Notes: generated from the letters alone by a model not told the origin. A stretch of 64,000 nt of DNA from Actinacidiphila yanglinensis (GCF_900107965.1 NZ_FNVU01000017.1:1-64000), one strand, 5' to 3'; positions 9,678-20,285 are shown, counted from the first letter of the stretch. Made by a program: numbers and translations.

Positions 9678-9887
9678 GTGGGTGATTCCACGATGCTGCT
9701 GCACATGCCCCTCGTCATCGCACTCGCCGCGGCCACGTTCTTCCTGAGCCGCAAGGCCGAACTCAAGGTGACCCACGCACTGGCCTGCGGTGCCTTCGGC
9801 TTCTACCTGGCCGACACCAGCCTGGCCACATCCATCCACTCCGCCAGCGCCAACATGCTCGGCATGATCGGGCAGATCGGCTTCTGA
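9678..9887 (+). CDS. Small membrane protein, unknown function
   Basis: A 69-residue protein (64 if the ATG at 9693 is used) with an N-terminal membrane segment (MPLVIALAAATFFL) and a second hydrophobic stretch near ALACGAFGFYLA. AGGAG lies just upstream at 9671-9675, very close to the GTG at 9678 and rather far from the ATG, so the start is uncertain. It resembles small conserved streptomycete membrane proteins I have seen without an assigned function. It stands alone between the cytidine-deaminase-like gene and the MmyB-type regulator. Confidence 0.65.
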   Translation: MGDSTMLLHMPLVIALAAATFFLSRKAELKVTHALACGAFGFYLADTSLATSIHSASANMLGMIGQIGF

Positions 9888-9993
9888 GCGCGGCCCGCCT
9901 CTCCCGGCGGTCGGCGGGTCAGCGGGTCAACGGGCCTCGGCCCGGCGGTCAATGACCCGGCGTTCGGTGGCCCGGCGTTCGGTGGCCCGGCGG

Positions 9994-10878
9994 TCAGCTC
10001 GCGCGCTCGTCCCGCAGCGGGACCAGCGCACCCCGCCGGCCCTCCCGCCCGGCCAGCCGCTCCAACTTGCCCGCGGTCTCCGCGCCGAGCGGGCTGTGCA
10101 CCACGATCACCAGGTCCGGGCGTGCGGCCAGCCGCAGTTGGGTGCTCTCGAAGTGCAGGGTGCCCACCACCGGGTGGGTGATCCGCTTCTCCAGCTGGCC
10201 ACTCGGCTGGATGTCCCCGCGCGCCCACAGCCCGGCGAACTCGGGGCTGAGCGCGGAGACATCGGCGACGATCCGGTGGAAGCCCTCGTCGCCGGGGAAC
10301 TCCGAGGCCGCCGCGCGGTACTGCGCCACCACGGTGGCCGCCACCGAGTCGACGTCCTCGACCATCGAGCGGAAGACCGGACTGGTGAAGAAGGAGACCA
10401 GGCAGTTGCCGGTGTCGTCGGTGAAGCCGAAGGCGCGCCCGGCCGCGTCGTTGTACGCCACGATGTTCCAGTAGGCGTCCATGATGTGCGCCGGGTACGG
10501 CATCCACCCGTCGAGCAGCCGGTACAGCCCCGCGCACACGTCGATCTCCGGAGTGGCCTCCGGCAGCGGCGGGTTGAGCCCGGCGAGCACGTAAAGGTGG
10601 CGCCGCTCGGGCCCGTTGAGCCGCAGCACCCGCGCGACGGCGTCGAGCACCTGCGGCGAGACGGTGATGTCGCGGCCCTGCTCCAGCCACTGGTACCAGG
10701 ACGCGCCGACCCCGGCGAGCACCGCGACCTCCTCGCGGCGCAGCCCCGGCGTCCGCCGCCGGGGACCGCCCGCGGGCAGTCCCGCCTCGGCGGGCGACAC
10801 GCGTGCGCGCCGGCCCTTCAGGAACTCGCGCAACTCCTGCCGGCGCCGCTGATCCGCCGCTGCCCCTGTCCCCGCCAC
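9994..10878 (-). CDS. XRE helix-turn-helix regulator with MmyB-type ligand domain
   Basis: A 294-residue regulator. Residues about 5-80 form an XRE helix-turn-helix (RRTPGLRREEVAVLAGVGAS then WYQWLEQGR), typical of the MmyB-like group, and the remainder (from about 105, YRLLDGWMPYPAHIMD) is the MmyB-like ligand-binding domain, which in structures of related proteins can hold a fatty acid. The GTG at 10878 has GGGGAG 3-4 nt upstream; longer in-frame extensions overlap the divergent gene. It is divergent from the DHA2 exporter at 10973 with a 94-bp gap, so it most likely controls that gene and itself. Confidence 0.92.
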   Translation of the reverse strand: MAGTGAAADQRRRQELREFLKGRRARVSPAEAGLPAGGPRRRTPGLRREEVAVLAGVGASWYQWLEQGRDITVSPQVLDAVARVLRLNGPERRHLYVLAGLNPPLPEATPEIDVCAGLYRLLDGWMPYPAHIMDAYWNIVAYNDAAGRAFGFTDDTGNCLVSFFTSPVFRSMVEDVDSVAATVVAQYRAAASEFPGDEGFHRIVADVSALSPEFAGLWARGDIQPSGQLEKRITHPVVGTLHFESTQLRLAARPDLVIVVHSPLGAETAGKLERLAGREGRRGALVPLRDERAS

Positions 10879-10972
10879 TGGCTCCCCCTCGGCCGTCGGC
10901 CCGGCTGGTGGTCCGACCACCAGCATAAGCTGCGGCTCCCCAACGCCGGCCCGTCCGCCGGATGGTGGCCGC

Positions 10973-12388
10973 ATGGCAACCGACACCACGGCGACCACGA
11001 GGTCGCCCCGCCCCCCGGCCGGACCCGAGGCGCAACGGCTCGGCACCCGCGCCCGGTTGATCCTCTTCGTGCTGTGCGCGGCCCAGTTCGTGGTCGCGCT
11101 CGACTTCTCCATCCTGAACGTGTCGCTGCCCGTGCTCGGCGCCGACCTCGGCATGAGCCAGGCCAACCTCCAGTGGGCGGTGACCGCGTTCGCGCTGCCG
11201 TCGGGCGGCTTCCTGCTGCTCTTCGGGCGGATCGCGGACCTCTACGGGCGGCGCCGGCTCTTCCTCACCGGCCTCGCGCTGTTCGCCGTCGCCTCCCTGC
11301 TGGCCACGCTGGCGTGGAACCCGGCGGCGTTCCTGGCCGCGCGCTCGCTGCAAGGGCTCGGCGCGGCGATGATCGTGCCCACCGGCATGTCCCTGCTGAC
11401 CACGACCTTCCCCGAAGGCCCGCAGCGCGAGCGGGCGTTGGGCATCAGCGGCACCTTGCTGTCGCTGGGCTTCACCATCGGGGTGGTGCTGGGCGGCACC
11501 CTCACCGACGCGTTCGGCTGGCGCTCCACCATGGGGCTGCTCGCGGGCGTCGCCGTGCTGGTGCTGGCCGGGGCGCCCGGCCTGCTCACCGAGTCCCGGC
11601 ACCCGTCCCGGCCGCGGATCGACGTGCCCGGCGCGGTGACGGTCACCGGCGGGCTGCTCGCGCTGATCTACGCGCTGTCGACCGCGGCGCAGCGCGGTTT
11701 CGGGGACCCCGCGGTGATCGCGACGCTCGTGCTCGGCCCGGTGCTGCTGGGCGCGTTCGCGGTGATCGAGTCGCGGACCGCGGAGCCGATGGTCTCGCTG
11801 GCGATGCTGGGCCGCCGCAGCGTGGCCTTCGGCAACCTCGCCGGGCTGACCACCTTCGCGATGATGAGTTCGGTGGTCTTCCTGATCACGCTCTATCTCC
11901 AGGACGTGCGGGGGCTGTCCGCGTTCCGGGCCGGGCTGGTCTTCGGCGTGCAGGGCGTGTTCGCCGCGGTGACCGGGATGACCGCGGCGAGGGTGATCGG
12001 GCGGATCGGGGCCCGCGCGACCGTCCTGACCGGGCTCGCCGTCCAGGCCCTGCTCACGCTGCCGCTGGTGCTGATCGGTTCCGGTTCCTCCGGGACGTGG
12101 CTGGCCATGGCGGCGATCTCGCTCGCGTGCGTCGGTCACCTGCTGGTCGTCGTCTCCTACGGGATCACCGCGACGTCGGGGGTGCCCGATCATGAGCAGG
12201 GGCTCGCGACCGGGCTCGTCACCAGCTCGCAGCAGGTGGGGCTCACGGTCGGGATTCCCCTCCTGTCCGCCCTCGCTGCCGGCCGAGCCGATTTCCTGAG
12301 CGGAGCTCACCTCGCCCTCGGGGTGGACGCGGCGGCCGTCTGCGCGGTAGCCCTGCTCGTCGCGGCCGGCCTCCCCCGCAAGCAGTAG
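10973..12388 (+). CDS. DHA2-family MFS multidrug exporter
   Basis: A 471-residue transporter with about 14 membrane segments. Family features are the D1-like LDFSILNVSLPVLG, motif A GRIADLYGRRR, and the motif C region near GVVLGGTLTDAFGWRS. The N-terminal 25 residues are hydrophilic. It is divergent from the MmyB-type regulator, the classic arrangement of an inducible exporter. The stop codon is followed within 4 nt by intergenic repeat B, which probably supplies its terminator. The substrate is unknown. Confidence 0.93.
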   Translation: MATDTTATTRSPRPPAGPEAQRLGTRARLILFVLCAAQFVVALDFSILNVSLPVLGADLGMSQANLQWAVTAFALPSGGFLLLFGRIADLYGRRRLFLTGLALFAVASLLATLAWNPAAFLAARSLQGLGAAMIVPTGMSLLTTTFPEGPQRERALGISGTLLSLGFTIGVVLGGTLTDAFGWRSTMGLLAGVAVLVLAGAPGLLTESRHPSRPRIDVPGAVTVTGGLLALIYALSTAAQRGFGDPAVIATLVLGPVLLGAFAVIESRTAEPMVSLAMLGRRSVAFGNLAGLTTFAMMSSVVFLITLYLQDVRGLSAFRAGLVFGVQGVFAAVTGMTAARVIGRIGARATVLTGLAVQALLTLPLVLIGSGSSGTWLAMAAISLACVGHLLVVVSYGITATSGVPDHEQGLATGLVTSSQQVGLTVGIPLLSALAAGRADFLSGAHLALGVDAAAVCAVALLVAAGLPRKQ

Positions 12389-12391
12389 CGG

Positions 12392-12634
12392 GGTGCCCCT
12401 GACCCCCCAGGCTGCCCCGTCCTGTGGACTACGGGACCTTGCGGTCCGTGGGTGGCTTGTCGCGCAGTTCCCCGCGCCCCTGGGTATGTGCGGCTCCCTC
12501 CGCGAAAAGAGGCCAACCCCCAAGGGGCGCGTGGGGGCACCTCCCAGCCGCCAGGCTGGGGGAGAACTGCGCGGGAACCCACCACCGGCAGGTGGTCCCT
12601 CAACCGGCGGACCGGGGCACCCTGGAGGGTCAGG
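12392..12634. repeat. Palindromic GC-rich intergenic repeat, copy B (longest palindrome)
   Basis: This fills the convergent gap between the MFS gene and the CBS-domain gene. It begins GGGTGCCCCTGACCC and GCTGCCCCGTCC, holds the inverted core (12460-12482), then CCGCGAAAAGAGG and a degenerate second core near 12535-12575, and ends with ACCGGGGCACCCTGGAGGGT, which is the inverse of its own left end. The unit is therefore a roughly 240-bp imperfect palindrome. Its right edge contains the TGA stop of the CBS-domain gene. Confidence 0.82.
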
Positions 12635-13928
12635 CGCCCTCAGCCGCGCTGACCGGCTCCACCAGCACCGTACCGATCCGGTTCCGCCGCCCCGCCTGGG
12701 TCTCCGCGGTGAGCCGCAAGGCAACCGCCCCGTCCGGACCGACCACCGAGGGATCCACCGGCAGCGGCACCACCGTGACCGCCCCCGGAATCGGCACCCG
12801 CCCCAGCGACTTCGCCAGCAGGCCGCCGACCGTCTCCACGTCGTCGTCGTCCAGCGGTACCCCGTACAACTCCCCCAGATCCCCGATGTCCAGCCGCGCG
12901 GTGACCCGGAACCGGCCACCGCCCAGCCGCTCCACCGGCGGCGTCTCCCGGTCGTACTCGTCGGTGATCTCCCCGACGATCTCCTCCAGGATGTCCTCGA
13001 TCGTCACGATGCCGGCGGTGCCGCCGTACTCGTCCACGACCACCGCGACGTGGTTGCGCTGCTGCTGCATCTCCCGCAGCAGATCCCCCGCGTTCTTGGT
13101 GTCCGGCACGAAGGACGCCGGCCGGATCAGCGAGGAGACCTGGTCCGACTCGGCCTCGCGGTTGATGTGCACCCGCCGCGCCAGGTCCTTGAGGTAGACG
13201 AAGCCGACCACGTCGTCCTCGCTCTCCCCGGTCACCGGGATCCGGGAGAAGCCGCTGCGGAGCGCCAGCGTCATCGCCTGACGGACCGTCTTGAACCGCT
13301 CGATCATGACGAGTTCGGTCCGCGGCACCATCACCTCGCGCACGATCGTGTCGCCCAGCTCGAAGACCGAGTGCACCATCCGGCGCTCCTCGTCCTCGAT
13401 CAGCGACTCGGACTCGGCGAGGTCGACGGCCGCGCGCAGTTCCGCCTCGCTCGCGAACGGCCCGCGCTTGAAGCCCCGCCCGGGGGTGAGCGCGTTGCCG
13501 AGCAGGATCAGCAGCCCCGGCACCGGACCCATCACCCGGGCCAGCGGCAGCAGGACGTACGACGCGGCGGTCGCGGTGTTCATCGGGTGCTGGCGGCCGA
13601 TGGTGCGCGGCGAGACGCCGACCGCCACGTACGACACCAGCACCATCACGCCGATCGCGACGCACAGCACCTGCCAGGTGCGGTCGAAGTGCCGGTCCGC
13701 GACAACCGTGATGAGCACGGCCGCCGCGGTCTCGCAGGCGACCCGCAGCAGCAGCGCCACGTTGAGGTAGCGGGTGGGGTCGGACGCGACGGCGAGCAGG
13801 TTCGCCGCGCCGCGCCGGCCCGAGCGCAGCGCGTCCTCGGCGCGGAACCGGGAGACGCGGGCCAGCCCCGCCTCGGCGCACGCCGCGAGCCAGGCGACGA
13901 TGACGAGCAGGACAGCGAAGACGATCAT
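12630..13928 (-). CDS. CNNM/CorC-type membrane protein with CBS domains
   Basis: A 432-residue protein with an N-terminal DUF21 membrane domain (first helix MIVFAVLLVIVAWLAACAEA, further helices to about residue 145), a tandem CBS pair (about residues 185-310, including MVPRTEL and EYGGTAGIVTIEDILEE), and a C-terminal CorC_HlyC domain (about 340-425). Such proteins are linked to magnesium or cobalt efflux and were formerly called haemolysins. It follows ybeY by 19 nt with no strong ribosome binding site, suggesting translation coupled to ybeY in a phoH-ybeY-corC operon. The stop codon is at the edge of repeat B. Confidence 0.93.
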   Translation of the reverse strand: MIVFAVLLVIVAWLAACAEAGLARVSRFRAEDALRSGRRGAANLLAVASDPTRYLNVALLLRVACETAAAVLITVVADRHFDRTWQVLCVAIGVMVLVSYVAVGVSPRTIGRQHPMNTATAASYVLLPLARVMGPVPGLLILLGNALTPGRGFKRGPFASEAELRAAVDLAESESLIEDEERRMVHSVFELGDTIVREVMVPRTELVMIERFKTVRQAMTLALRSGFSRIPVTGESEDDVVGFVYLKDLARRVHINREAESDQVSSLIRPASFVPDTKNAGDLLREMQQQRNHVAVVVDEYGGTAGIVTIEDILEEIVGEITDEYDRETPPVERLGGGRFRVTARLDIGDLGELYGVPLDDDDVETVGGLLAKSLGRVPIPGAVTVVPLPVDPSVVGPDGAVALRLTAETQAGRRNRIGTVLVEPVSAAEGA

Positions 13929-13947
13929 GACGGTGCTGCCGCGGCCG

Positions 13948-14442
13948 TCAGCGGGTGGTGGGCGCGGGCGAGGGGCCCTCGACACCGCGCTCGGCCCGCC
14001 AGCCGTCCAGGATCGCCTTCTGGAGGCCGAACATCTCGGCCTTCTCCTCCGGCTCCTCGTGGTCGTACCCGAGCAGGTGGAGGACGCCGTGCACGGTGAG
14101 CAGCTGCAGCTCCTCGTCCATGGAGTGCTTCGTCGGCGCCTCCTCACCCTGCTTCTTCGCCACCTCCGGACAGAGCACGATGTCCCCGAGCAGGCCCTGC
14201 TCGGGTTCGTCGTCCTCCTTGCCGGGCCGCAGCTCGTCCATCGGGAAGGACATGACATCGGTGGGGCCCGGGAGGTTCATCCACTGAAGGTGGAGCTGCT
14301 CCATCGCGGGGGCGTCCACCACGATCACCGAGAGTTCGGACAGCGGGTGGATGCGCATCCGGTGCAGGGCGTAACGCGCGGCGTCGAGAACCGCCTCGTC
14401 GTCGATGTCCCAGCCGGACTCGTTGTTGACGTCGATCGCCAT
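13948..14442 (-). CDS. ybeY: Endoribonuclease YbeY
   Basis: A 164-residue metal-dependent endoribonuclease of 16S rRNA maturation and ribosome quality control. The zinc signature [11 protein letters not shown] holds the three histidines. [11 protein letters not shown] and [10 protein letters not shown] are also family marks. The ATG at 14442 lies 13 nt after the phoH stop, so it belongs to the same operon. Length and motifs are normal. Confidence 0.96.
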   Translation of the reverse strand: MAIDVNNESGWDIDDEAVLDAARYALHRMRIHPLSELSVIVVDAPAMEQLHLQWMNLPGPTDVMSFPMDELRPGKEDDEPEQGLLGDIVLCPEVAKKQGEEAPTKHSMDEELQLLTVHGVLHLLGYDHEEPEEKAEMFGLQKAILDGWRAERGVEGPSPAPTTR

Positions 14443-14455
14443 GGTGGTGGGGTGC

Positions 14456-15547
<1,092 letters not shown>

Positions 15548-15651
15548 GGGCCGGCGCTAGGGCCTGCTCATCCCGCCTTCTGCTGGTCGAGGGGCCCGAC
15601 GGGGCCTTGGAGTACCAAGCCTACGACGCGGAACGCCGCAGGCAGAGGGGA

Positions 15652-16815
15652 TTACGGCTCCCCGTTGCGGGCCGGCCTCCCCGGCTGCTCGTCCGCCGGG
15701 CGGAAGCCGATGGTGGGGACCGCGCGCCGCAGCGGCCACGGGCGGGTGGCCGCGGGCAGCAGCTCCTCCAGGAAGCCGTACCGGTAGAGCGCCTCCCGGT
15801 CGCCCGGGGCCTGGCCCGCGTACGCCTTGGCCTGCGCCCACCACCCGGCGATCTCGATCCAGCCGGGCGCGGACAGCGACCCGCCGAACTCCTGCACCGA
15901 CAGCGCGGCGCACAGCGAGGCGAAGGCCAGCCGGTCGGCCAGCGGCCACTTCGCCAGGGTGCCGGTGACGAAACCCGCCACGAAGACGTCCCCCGCGCCG
16001 GTCGGGTCCAGCGCCTCGACCGCCAGCGCGGGCACCTCGGCGGTCTCGCCGTTCGCCGAGTCCACCGCGAAGGCGCCCTGCTCACCGAGGGTGACCACGG
16101 CGAGCGGGACGAGCTCGGCGAGCCGGCGGGCCGCCTCCCGGGGGCCGTCGGCGCGGGTGTAGCGGACCGCCTCCTCGGCGTTCGGCAGGAACGCGGCGCA
16201 GTGCCGCAGGCCCGCGAGGTCGGCCGGATCCCAGCGGCCGGTGTCGTCCCAGCCGACGTCCGCGAAGACCTGGGTGCCGGACGCGGCTGCCCCGGCGATC
16301 CAGTCGTACCGCTCCGCTCCGCCCTGCCCGCCCTGGCCGGCGCTGTCGCCCCCGAGCGAGGCGACCGCGGCGCGGGCCGGCGGCGGGCAGGCCGGCACCG
16401 CCTCCTCGGGCGGCGGCGCCTGGTGGCCGTGGCTGACCATGGTCCGCTCGCCCTCGTACGCCATCGAGACGGTCACCGGGGAGTGCCAGCCGGGGATGCG
16501 GCGGGACGGGCCGAGGTCGATGCCTTCGCCCTCCCGGAGGGACTCCCAGCAGTAGTCGCCGTACATGTCGTCGCCGAAGGCCGCGGCGAGCGTCGTGCGC
16601 AGCCCGAGGCGGGCCAGGGCGGTCGCCATGTTGGCGACCCCGCCGGGGCTGGAGCCCATGCCGCGGGCCCACGACTCCGTGCCGCGCACCGGGGCGGTGT
16701 CCAGCCCGGTGAAGATGATGTCCAGGAAGACCGTGCCCGTCAGGTAGACGTCCGTGCCGGGGTCGCCCGGCGCGCGCAGTCCTTCCAGGGGGTCGAGAAC
16801 GGGGTGATCGTCCAT
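15652..16815 (-). CDS. PfkB-family carbohydrate kinase
   Basis: A 387-residue sugar or nucleoside kinase of the ribokinase family. The N-terminal signature is SSPGGVANMATALARLG and the C-terminal ATP/catalytic signature is ALDPTGAGDVFVAGF, with the catalytic Asp in GAGD. A 20-residue Gly/Gln-rich insertion (near SLGGDSAGQGGQGG) interrupts the middle. The substrate cannot be told. The start at 16815 is chosen by similarity, with no clear ribosome binding site. It is divergent from the GH4 glycosidase; the 220-bp region between them contains repeat C. Confidence 0.9.
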   Translation of the reverse strand: MDDHPVLDPLEGLRAPGDPGTDVYLTGTVFLDIIFTGLDTAPVRGTESWARGMGSSPGGVANMATALARLGLRTTLAAAFGDDMYGDYCWESLREGEGIDLGPSRRIPGWHSPVTVSMAYEGERTMVSHGHQAPPPEEAVPACPPPARAAVASLGGDSAGQGGQGGAERYDWIAGAAASGTQVFADVGWDDTGRWDPADLAGLRHCAAFLPNAEEAVRYTRADGPREAARRLAELVPLAVVTLGEQGAFAVDSANGETAEVPALAVEALDPTGAGDVFVAGFVTGTLAKWPLADRLAFASLCAALSVQEFGGSLSAPGWIEIAGWWAQAKAYAGQAPGDREALYRYGFLEELLPAATRPWPLRRAVPTIGFRPADEQPGRPARNGEP

Positions 16816-16839
16816 ACCAGCAACGATCGCACGCCGCCC

Positions 16840-16985
16840 CCGTCCCCCCGGGTTTCCCCGTCCTGTGCGTCGCGGGACCACCCGTCGCGGGGTGACGCTC
16901 TTTCGCGGGAGGACGCGCACATATCCAGGGGCGCGGGGAACTGCGCGACAAGCCAGAACGGACCGCAAGGTCCGGGGACGGGCTC
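16840..16985. repeat. Palindromic GC-rich intergenic repeat, copy C, in a divergent promoter region
   Basis: The core CAGGGGCGCGGGGAACTG lies at 16926-16948, preceded by TTTCGCGGGAGGACGCGCACATATC and flanked by TTTCCCCGTCCTGTGCG on the left and GGTCCGGGGACGGG on the right. Unlike the other copies it lies between two divergent starts (PfkB kinase and GH4 enzyme) rather than at gene ends. Confidence 0.75.
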
Positions 16986-17022
16986 AAGGGGCTGGGCGGA
17001 CGGGCTGGGCGGGCGAACCCGC

Positions 17023-17028
17023 TAGGCT
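17023..17028 (+). promoter_or_regulatory. -10 box of the leaderless GH4 gene
   Basis: TAGGCT is followed after 7 nt by the GTG start at 17036. No good -35 match is visible. Confidence 0.5.
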
Positions 17029-17035
17029 CACCCGG

Positions 17036-18373
17036 GTGCGGCTGACAATTCTGGGTGGCGGCGGATTCCGGGTCCCCCTGGTACACAGGGCCCTCCTGGG
17101 CGACCCCACGATCACGGAACTGGTCCTGTACGACACGGACCGCACCCGCCTGGGAGTGATCGCGAAAGTCCTCGCCGCACAGGCGCAAGCAGAAACGGGC
17201 GCAGCCCGAAAAGGCCCCCACGTACGCATCGAGCCGCACCTGGACGACGCCCTGCGCGGAGCGGACTTCGTGTTCTCGGCCATCCGCGTCGGCGGCACCC
17301 GGGGCCGGGTCCAGGACGAGCAGCTCCCCCTCGCGGAGGGCCTCCTCGGCCAGGAGACCGTCGGCGCGGGCGGCGTGCTCTACGGCCTTCGCACCCTCCC
17401 GGTCGCCATGACCATCGCGGAACGCGTCCGCGCCCTCGCCCCGGCCGCCTGGCTGATCAACTTCACCAATCCCGCGGGGATGGTGACGGAGGCGATGGCA
17501 CGCGTGCTCGGCCCCCGCGTCATCGGCATCTGCGACTCCCCGGTGGGACTGGTGCGCCGCGCCGCCCGCGCGGCGGGCGCGGACCCGGACGCCCCGGGCT
17601 TCTCCTACGACTACGTGGGCCTGAACCACCTCGGCTGGCTGCGCCGGCTCACCGCGGACGGCCGGGACCTGCTGCCCGGTCTGCTCGCGGACCCGGCGGC
17701 GCTCGGCACGTTCGAGGAGGGCCGGCTGTTCGGCCCGGAGTGGCTGCGGGCCCTCGGCTCGCTGCCCAACGAGTACCTGCACTACTACTACTTCCGCCGG
17801 GAGGCCCTGGCGGCGGTGCGCACGGCCGAGGCCACCCGGGGGGAGTTCCTGCACCGCCAGCAGTCGGACTTCTTCGCCGCGGCCGACCGCGCGGACCGGG
17901 CCGGCGGCGGACCGACGCCCTTCGACCTGTGGGAACGCACCCGGCGGGAGCGCGAGGAGACCTACATGGCCGAGAACCGCGCGGCCACCGGCGGCTGGCA
18001 GCGCGACCCGCACGACCTGGACGGCGGCGGCTACGACAAGGTGGCGCTCGCCCTGATGCGGGCCGTCGCCCGCGACGAGCGCACCGTGCTGATCCTCAAC
18101 GTGCCCGGCGGCGGCGCGGTTTCGCTGCTCGACCCGGACGCGGTCGTCGAAGTGCCGTGCGAGGTCGGCGCGTTCGGGGCCCGGCCGCTGCCGGTGGCCG
18201 CGCCGGACGAGCACCAGGCCGGGCTGATGCTCGCGCTGAAGTCGGTGGAGCGCGCGGCGATCGAGGCGGCGGCCACCGGTTCGCGAGCGGCGGCGCTGCG
18301 CGCGCTGGTCCACCATCCGCTGGTCGACTCCGCGGCGGCGGCGAGCCGCGTCCTCACCGCCGCAGGATGGTGA
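17036..18373 (+). CDS. Glycoside hydrolase family 4 (6-phospho-beta-glucosidase type)
   Basis: A 445-residue NAD- and Mn-dependent enzyme. The nucleotide-binding start is LTILGGGGFRVP; metal and substrate residues are in NFTNPAGM, the Cys of ICDSPVG and the His of GLNHLGW. GH4 enzymes use an oxidation-elimination mechanism and normally act on 6-phospho-glycosides. I chose the GTG at 17036 because the protein family begins there and TAGGCT lies 7 nt before it. Divergence from a PfkB kinase suggests, without proof, that the two act on the same sugar. It ends 154 nt before the secreted phosphatase. Confidence 0.93.
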   Translation: MRLTILGGGGFRVPLVHRALLGDPTITELVLYDTDRTRLGVIAKVLAAQAQAETGAARKGPHVRIEPHLDDALRGADFVFSAIRVGGTRGRVQDEQLPLAEGLLGQETVGAGGVLYGLRTLPVAMTIAERVRALAPAAWLINFTNPAGMVTEAMARVLGPRVIGICDSPVGLVRRAARAAGADPDAPGFSYDYVGLNHLGWLRRLTADGRDLLPGLLADPAALGTFEEGRLFGPEWLRALGSLPNEYLHYYYFRREALAAVRTAEATRGEFLHRQQSDFFAAADRADRAGGGPTPFDLWERTRREREETYMAENRAATGGWQRDPHDLDGGGYDKVALALMRAVARDERTVLILNVPGGGAVSLLDPDAVVEVPCEVGAFGARPLPVAAPDEHQAGLMLALKSVERAAIEAAATGSRAAALRALVHHPLVDSAAAASRVLTAAGW

Positions 18374-18463
18374 ACGCACCACCGCACCACGCCTGAACTG
18401 CGGGTTAACGCAGGCGAAACCGCCAACTGCCCCCGCACGGACCGCCACGCGCGTAGATACTCC

Positions 18464-18493
18464 TTGACCTGCTCGGATGCCGGGGTCTACATT
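18464..18493 (+). promoter_or_regulatory. Promoter of the secreted HAD phosphatase
   Basis: TTGACC (18464-18469), an 18-nt spacer and TACATT (18488-18493) give a good sigma-70-type promoter (SigHrdB-like), 34 nt before the start at 18528. Confidence 0.7.
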
Positions 18494-18527
18494 CCGCCGC
18501 ACCAACGAGCTCTGAAGGAGCACCGCC

Positions 18528-19337
18528 ATGCCCCGTGCCCGTCTGTCCCTGCGCACCCGCGCGCTCGCCGTCGCCGCCGCCGCGGCCACGCTCGGCGCCA
18601 CGTTCTACGGTGTCGGGGTCGCCACCGCCGACAACTCCGTGCCGCGCAGCGACCAGCAGATCCCCAACCTGACCGACGTCGTCAACCAGATCAAGGCGTA
18701 CTACGGCGACACCGTCGACACGTCGGGCGAGCACCAGGCGTCCGCGACCAGCAACTACGCCAAGCAGGTCGCCGGGATCGAGGCGAAGGCGAAGGCGTAC
18801 CTGGCGCACGCGGAGGCGGGCGCCGGCCACGACAAGGGCCACGGCAAGGGCGGGAAGCCGGCGATCGTGCTCGACGTCGACGACACCAGCCTGCTCACGT
18901 ACAACTACGAGCTGGAGGTCGGCTTCAACTACACCCCGGCGAGCAACCAGGCGTACCTGGACACCAAGAACATGCCGGCGGTGTTCGGCATCGACACGCT
19001 CACCAACTGGGCCGCCGCCAAGGGGATCACGGTCTTCTGGATCACCGGCCGGCCGGAGTCGCAGCGGGCGGACACCGTGCGCAACCTGACCGCGTCGGGC
19101 TTCCAGCCGGCGGCCGACACCGCGCACCTGTACCTGAAGAACACCGCCACGCCGCCGTCGTACCTGCCGTGCGGCGCGACCTGCACCACCATCGAGTACA
19201 AGTCCGGTACCCGCGCGCACATCGAGTCGCTGGGCTACGACATCGTCGGCAACTTCGGTGACCAGTACAGCGACCTGTCGGGCGGTCACGCGGACCGGTC
19301 GTTCAAGCTGCCGAACCCGATGTACTACCTGCCGTAG
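18528..19337 (+). CDS. Secreted HAD-family acid phosphatase
   Basis: A 269-residue exported phosphatase of the HAD superfamily (acid phosphatase class B type). An N-terminal signal peptide with R-rich n-region and Ala-rich core ends near VATADNS. HAD motif I is VLDVDDTSL, motif II is WITGRPES, and the C-terminal acidic motif is NFGDQYSDL. A His/Gly/Lys-rich stretch at about residues 102-112 precedes motif I. AAGGAG lies 7 nt before the ATG. It likely releases phosphate from organic substrates outside the cell. It converges with rnz, only 30 nt apart. Confidence 0.92.
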   Translation: MPRARLSLRTRALAVAAAAATLGATFYGVGVATADNSVPRSDQQIPNLTDVVNQIKAYYGDTVDTSGEHQASATSNYAKQVAGIEAKAKAYLAHAEAGAGHDKGHGKGGKPAIVLDVDDTSLLTYNYELEVGFNYTPASNQAYLDTKNMPAVFGIDTLTNWAAAKGITVFWITGRPESQRADTVRNLTASGFQPAADTAHLYLKNTATPPSYLPCGATCTTIEYKSGTRAHIESLGYDIVGNFGDQYSDLSGGHADRSFKLPNPMYYLP

Positions 19338-19367
19338 GGCCGTTCGCCCTCGCCTTCCGGCGGGTCC

Positions 19368-20285
19368 TCAGCCGTCCTCTGCGCGGCGGCGGGGCACCTG
19401 GACGCGCATCAGGTCGTGGGCCACGGTGAGTTCGCCGGTGAAGCCCGCCGCGCGGGCCTGCCGCCCGAAGTCCTCGGGGTCGGGGTAGCGCTGCGAGAAG
19501 TGGGTGAGCACCAAGTGGCGCACACCCGCTTCCGCGGCCACCCGGCCGGCCTGGCCCGCCGTCAGGTGGCCGTACTCCTCCGCGATCCCGGCGTCCTCGT
19601 CGAGGAAGGTCGACTCGATCGCCAGGAGGTCGCAGCCGGCGGCGAGTTCGGGCACCGCCGGGCACATCCGGGTGTCCATCACGAACGCGAACGACTGCCC
19701 CGGGCGGACCTCGCTGACCTCGTCCAGCGCCACCCCGCGCAGCGCGCCCTCGCGTTGCAGCCGGCCGATGTCGGGTCCCGCGATGCCGTGCTCGGCCAGC
19801 CGCTCCTGGAGCATCCGCCGCCCGTCCGGCTCGTCCAGCCGGTAGCCGAACGCCTCCACCGGGTGCGACAGCCGCCTGGCCGACAGCGTGAAGCCGGCGC
19901 CGGTGGCGATCGGGCCGTCCGCGTCGACCGGCTGCTCGCGCAGCTCCACGCTCTCGTAGTACGCGGTCGCGTGCCGCAGCCGGTCGAAGTACCGCTGCCC
20001 GCTCGCCGGGTAGTGCGCGGTGATCGGATGCGGCACCCGGTCCAGGTTGATCCGCTGCACCACCCCGGCCACGCCCAGACTGTGGTCGCCGTGGAAGTGC
20101 GTGACGCAGATCCGGGTCAGGTCGTGGGAGGTCACCCCGGCGTGCGTCATCTGCCGCTGGGTGCCCTCGCCGGGGTCGAAGAGGATGCCCTCACGGTCCC
20201 AGCGCAACAGGTAGCCGTTGTGGTTGCGTTGCCGGGTCGGCACCTGGCTGGCGGTGCCGAGGACGACGAGTTCGCGCGGTGACAT
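19368..20285 (-). CDS. rnz: Ribonuclease Z (tRNA 3'-processing endonuclease)
   Basis: A 305-residue metallo-beta-lactamase-fold nuclease that trims the 3' end of tRNA precursors. The zinc motif is [10 protein letters not shown]; further ligands are in FVMDTRMCP and LTHFSQRY. The start [20 protein letters not shown] is typical of the short-form bacterial enzyme. It lies 84 nt downstream of the HIT gene on the same strand and is probably cotranscribed with it. Confidence 0.96.
   Translation of the reverse strand: MSPRELVVLGTASQVPTRQRNHNGYLLRWDREGILFDPGEGTQRQMTHAGVTSHDLTRICVTHFHGDHSLGVAGVVQRINLDRVPHPITAHYPASGQRYFDRLRHATAYYESVELREQPVDADGPIATGAGFTLSARRLSHPVEAFGYRLDEPDGRRMLQERLAEHGIAGPDIGRLQREGALRGVALDEVSEVRPGQSFAFVMDTRMCPAVPELAAGCDLLAIESTFLDEDAGIAEEYGHLTAGQAGRVAAEAGVRHLVLTHFSQRYPDPEDFGRQARAAGFTGELTVAHDLMRVQVPRRRAEDG

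Noticed and set aside
9803-12919. Open frame of more than 1000 codons on the minus strand across the regulator, exporter and repeat B
   Set aside because: Antisense to a clear MFS gene, low-complexity composition and no ribosome binding site.
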